Source of the DNA: Deltaproteobacteria bacterium | GTDB lineage: Bacteria; Myxococcota; Myxococcia; Myxococcales; 40CM-4-68-19 | NCBI GenBank assembly: GCA_005879095.1 | Contig: VBLM01000179.1 | Span: 1-5,629 of the forward strand | DNA length: 5,629 nucleotides | Reading direction: 5' to 3' | Part shown: one piece after another, positions 5,358 through 5,629 of the stretch | Position numbering within the stretch: position 1 is the first letter of the stretch | How the letters are laid out: every line of letters begins with the position of its first letter | Notes under the pieces: model-generated | What the model was told of the DNA's origin: nothing | The model's database searches: none | The model's input: the letters and a program-made list of their open reading frames with translations, nothing else | Position numbers and translations under genes: made by a program

Positions 5358-5629
5358 ATGGGTCTCGCGATCGGCATCGTCGGTTTGCCCAACGTCGGGA
5401 AAAGCACTCTTTTCAATGCCTTGAGCGGTGCCTCGGTTCTGGCCGCGAACTACCCGTTCGCCACCAAGGACCCGAACGTGGGTGTCGTCCCGGTCCCCGA
5501 CGATCGCCTGGAGAAACTCGCCGCCCTCTACAAACCGAAGAAGACGACCCACGCGGCGCTCGAGTTCGTCGACATCGCCGGTCTCGTCAAAGGGGCCTCG
5601 AAGGGCGAAGGCCTCGGCAACCAGTTTCT
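5358..5629 (+). CDS. ychF: P-loop ATPase YchF (Obg-related, ribosome-associated), N-terminal part
   Basis: The first 90 codons are visible; the family is about 360 residues, so three quarters lie beyond the window. The Walker A/G1 motif is GLPNVGKS (residues 9-16), followed by TLFNALS and the switch region [18 protein letters not shown] (31-48), a YchF hallmark. The G3 motif is [19 protein letters not shown] (72-90), matching family members essentially word for word. YchF/OLA1 proteins belong to the Obg family but prefer ATP over GTP because of a changed G4 motif, which lies outside this window; they bind ribosomes and have been linked to stress responses. The ATG at 5358 is chosen because the family starts only a few residues before the P-loop beta strand (MGLAIGIVG). 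No ribosome binding site is visible. It is divergent from the membrane-protein gene, across 40 bp. Confidence 0.97.
   Translation, partial: MGLAIGIVGLPNVGKSTLFNALSGASVLAANYPFATKDPNVGVVPVPDDRLEKLAALYKPKKTTHAALEFVDIAGLVKGASKGEGLGNQF

Noticed and set aside
4548..5552. 334-codon minus-strand open frame covering the start of ychF and the membrane-protein gene
   Set aside because: It is antisense to the unmistakable YchF N-terminus and out of frame with the signal-peptide protein; no recognisable domain.

Overview
The window is GC-rich with tightly packed genes on both strands. A Tad-type pseudopilin pair, a bacterial topoisomerase IB, a TolA-like coiled-coil protein with a TolB/CsgG-like end, and a tRNA without an encoded CCA together suggest a Myxococcota (delta-proteobacterial) genome. 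That assignment is inferred from gene content and composition, not from a marker phylogeny.

Layout. Positions 1-1911, minus strand: two genes of a tight adherence (Tad/Flp pilus) type operon. The upstream one (1911 to 1129) encodes an intact TadE-like pseudopilin. The downstream one (1129 to beyond position 1) encodes a TadG/Tad-like protein and carries a small out-of-frame deletion near 1020-1027, just after its N-terminal membrane segment. Positions 1912-1984: a 73-bp divergent promoter region with two short inverted repeats. Positions 1985-3292, plus strand: an exported protein with a signal peptide, a Cys-containing N-terminal domain, a long charged coiled coil and a C-terminal TolB/CsgG-like domain. 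Positions 3309-3379, plus strand: tRNA-Gln(UUG), which ends one nucleotide before the 3' end of the convergent topoisomerase gene. Positions 3381-5317, minus strand: a two-gene unit with a 14-nt gap, comprising an exported membrane or beta-strand-rich protein of unknown function (5317 to 4457) followed by DNA topoisomerase IB (4442 to 3381). Positions 5318-5357: a 40-bp divergent promoter region. Positions 5358-5629, plus strand: the N-terminal 90 codons of the universal P-loop ATPase YchF, running off the window.

The genes do not form one obvious pathway. The Tad pair belongs to a surface-pilus locus that continues past position 1. The coiled-coil gene is divergent from it and may share its control region. 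The tRNA, topoisomerase and YchF genes are housekeeping. The observations most worth checking are the damaged Tad gene, whose wrong frame stays open to the window edge so an ORF caller could hide the lesion, and the way promoter-like -10 elements sit only 6-9 nt before four start codons, suggesting leaderless transcription. I did not find convincing evidence of a wholly new system, CRISPR array, transposon or phage.
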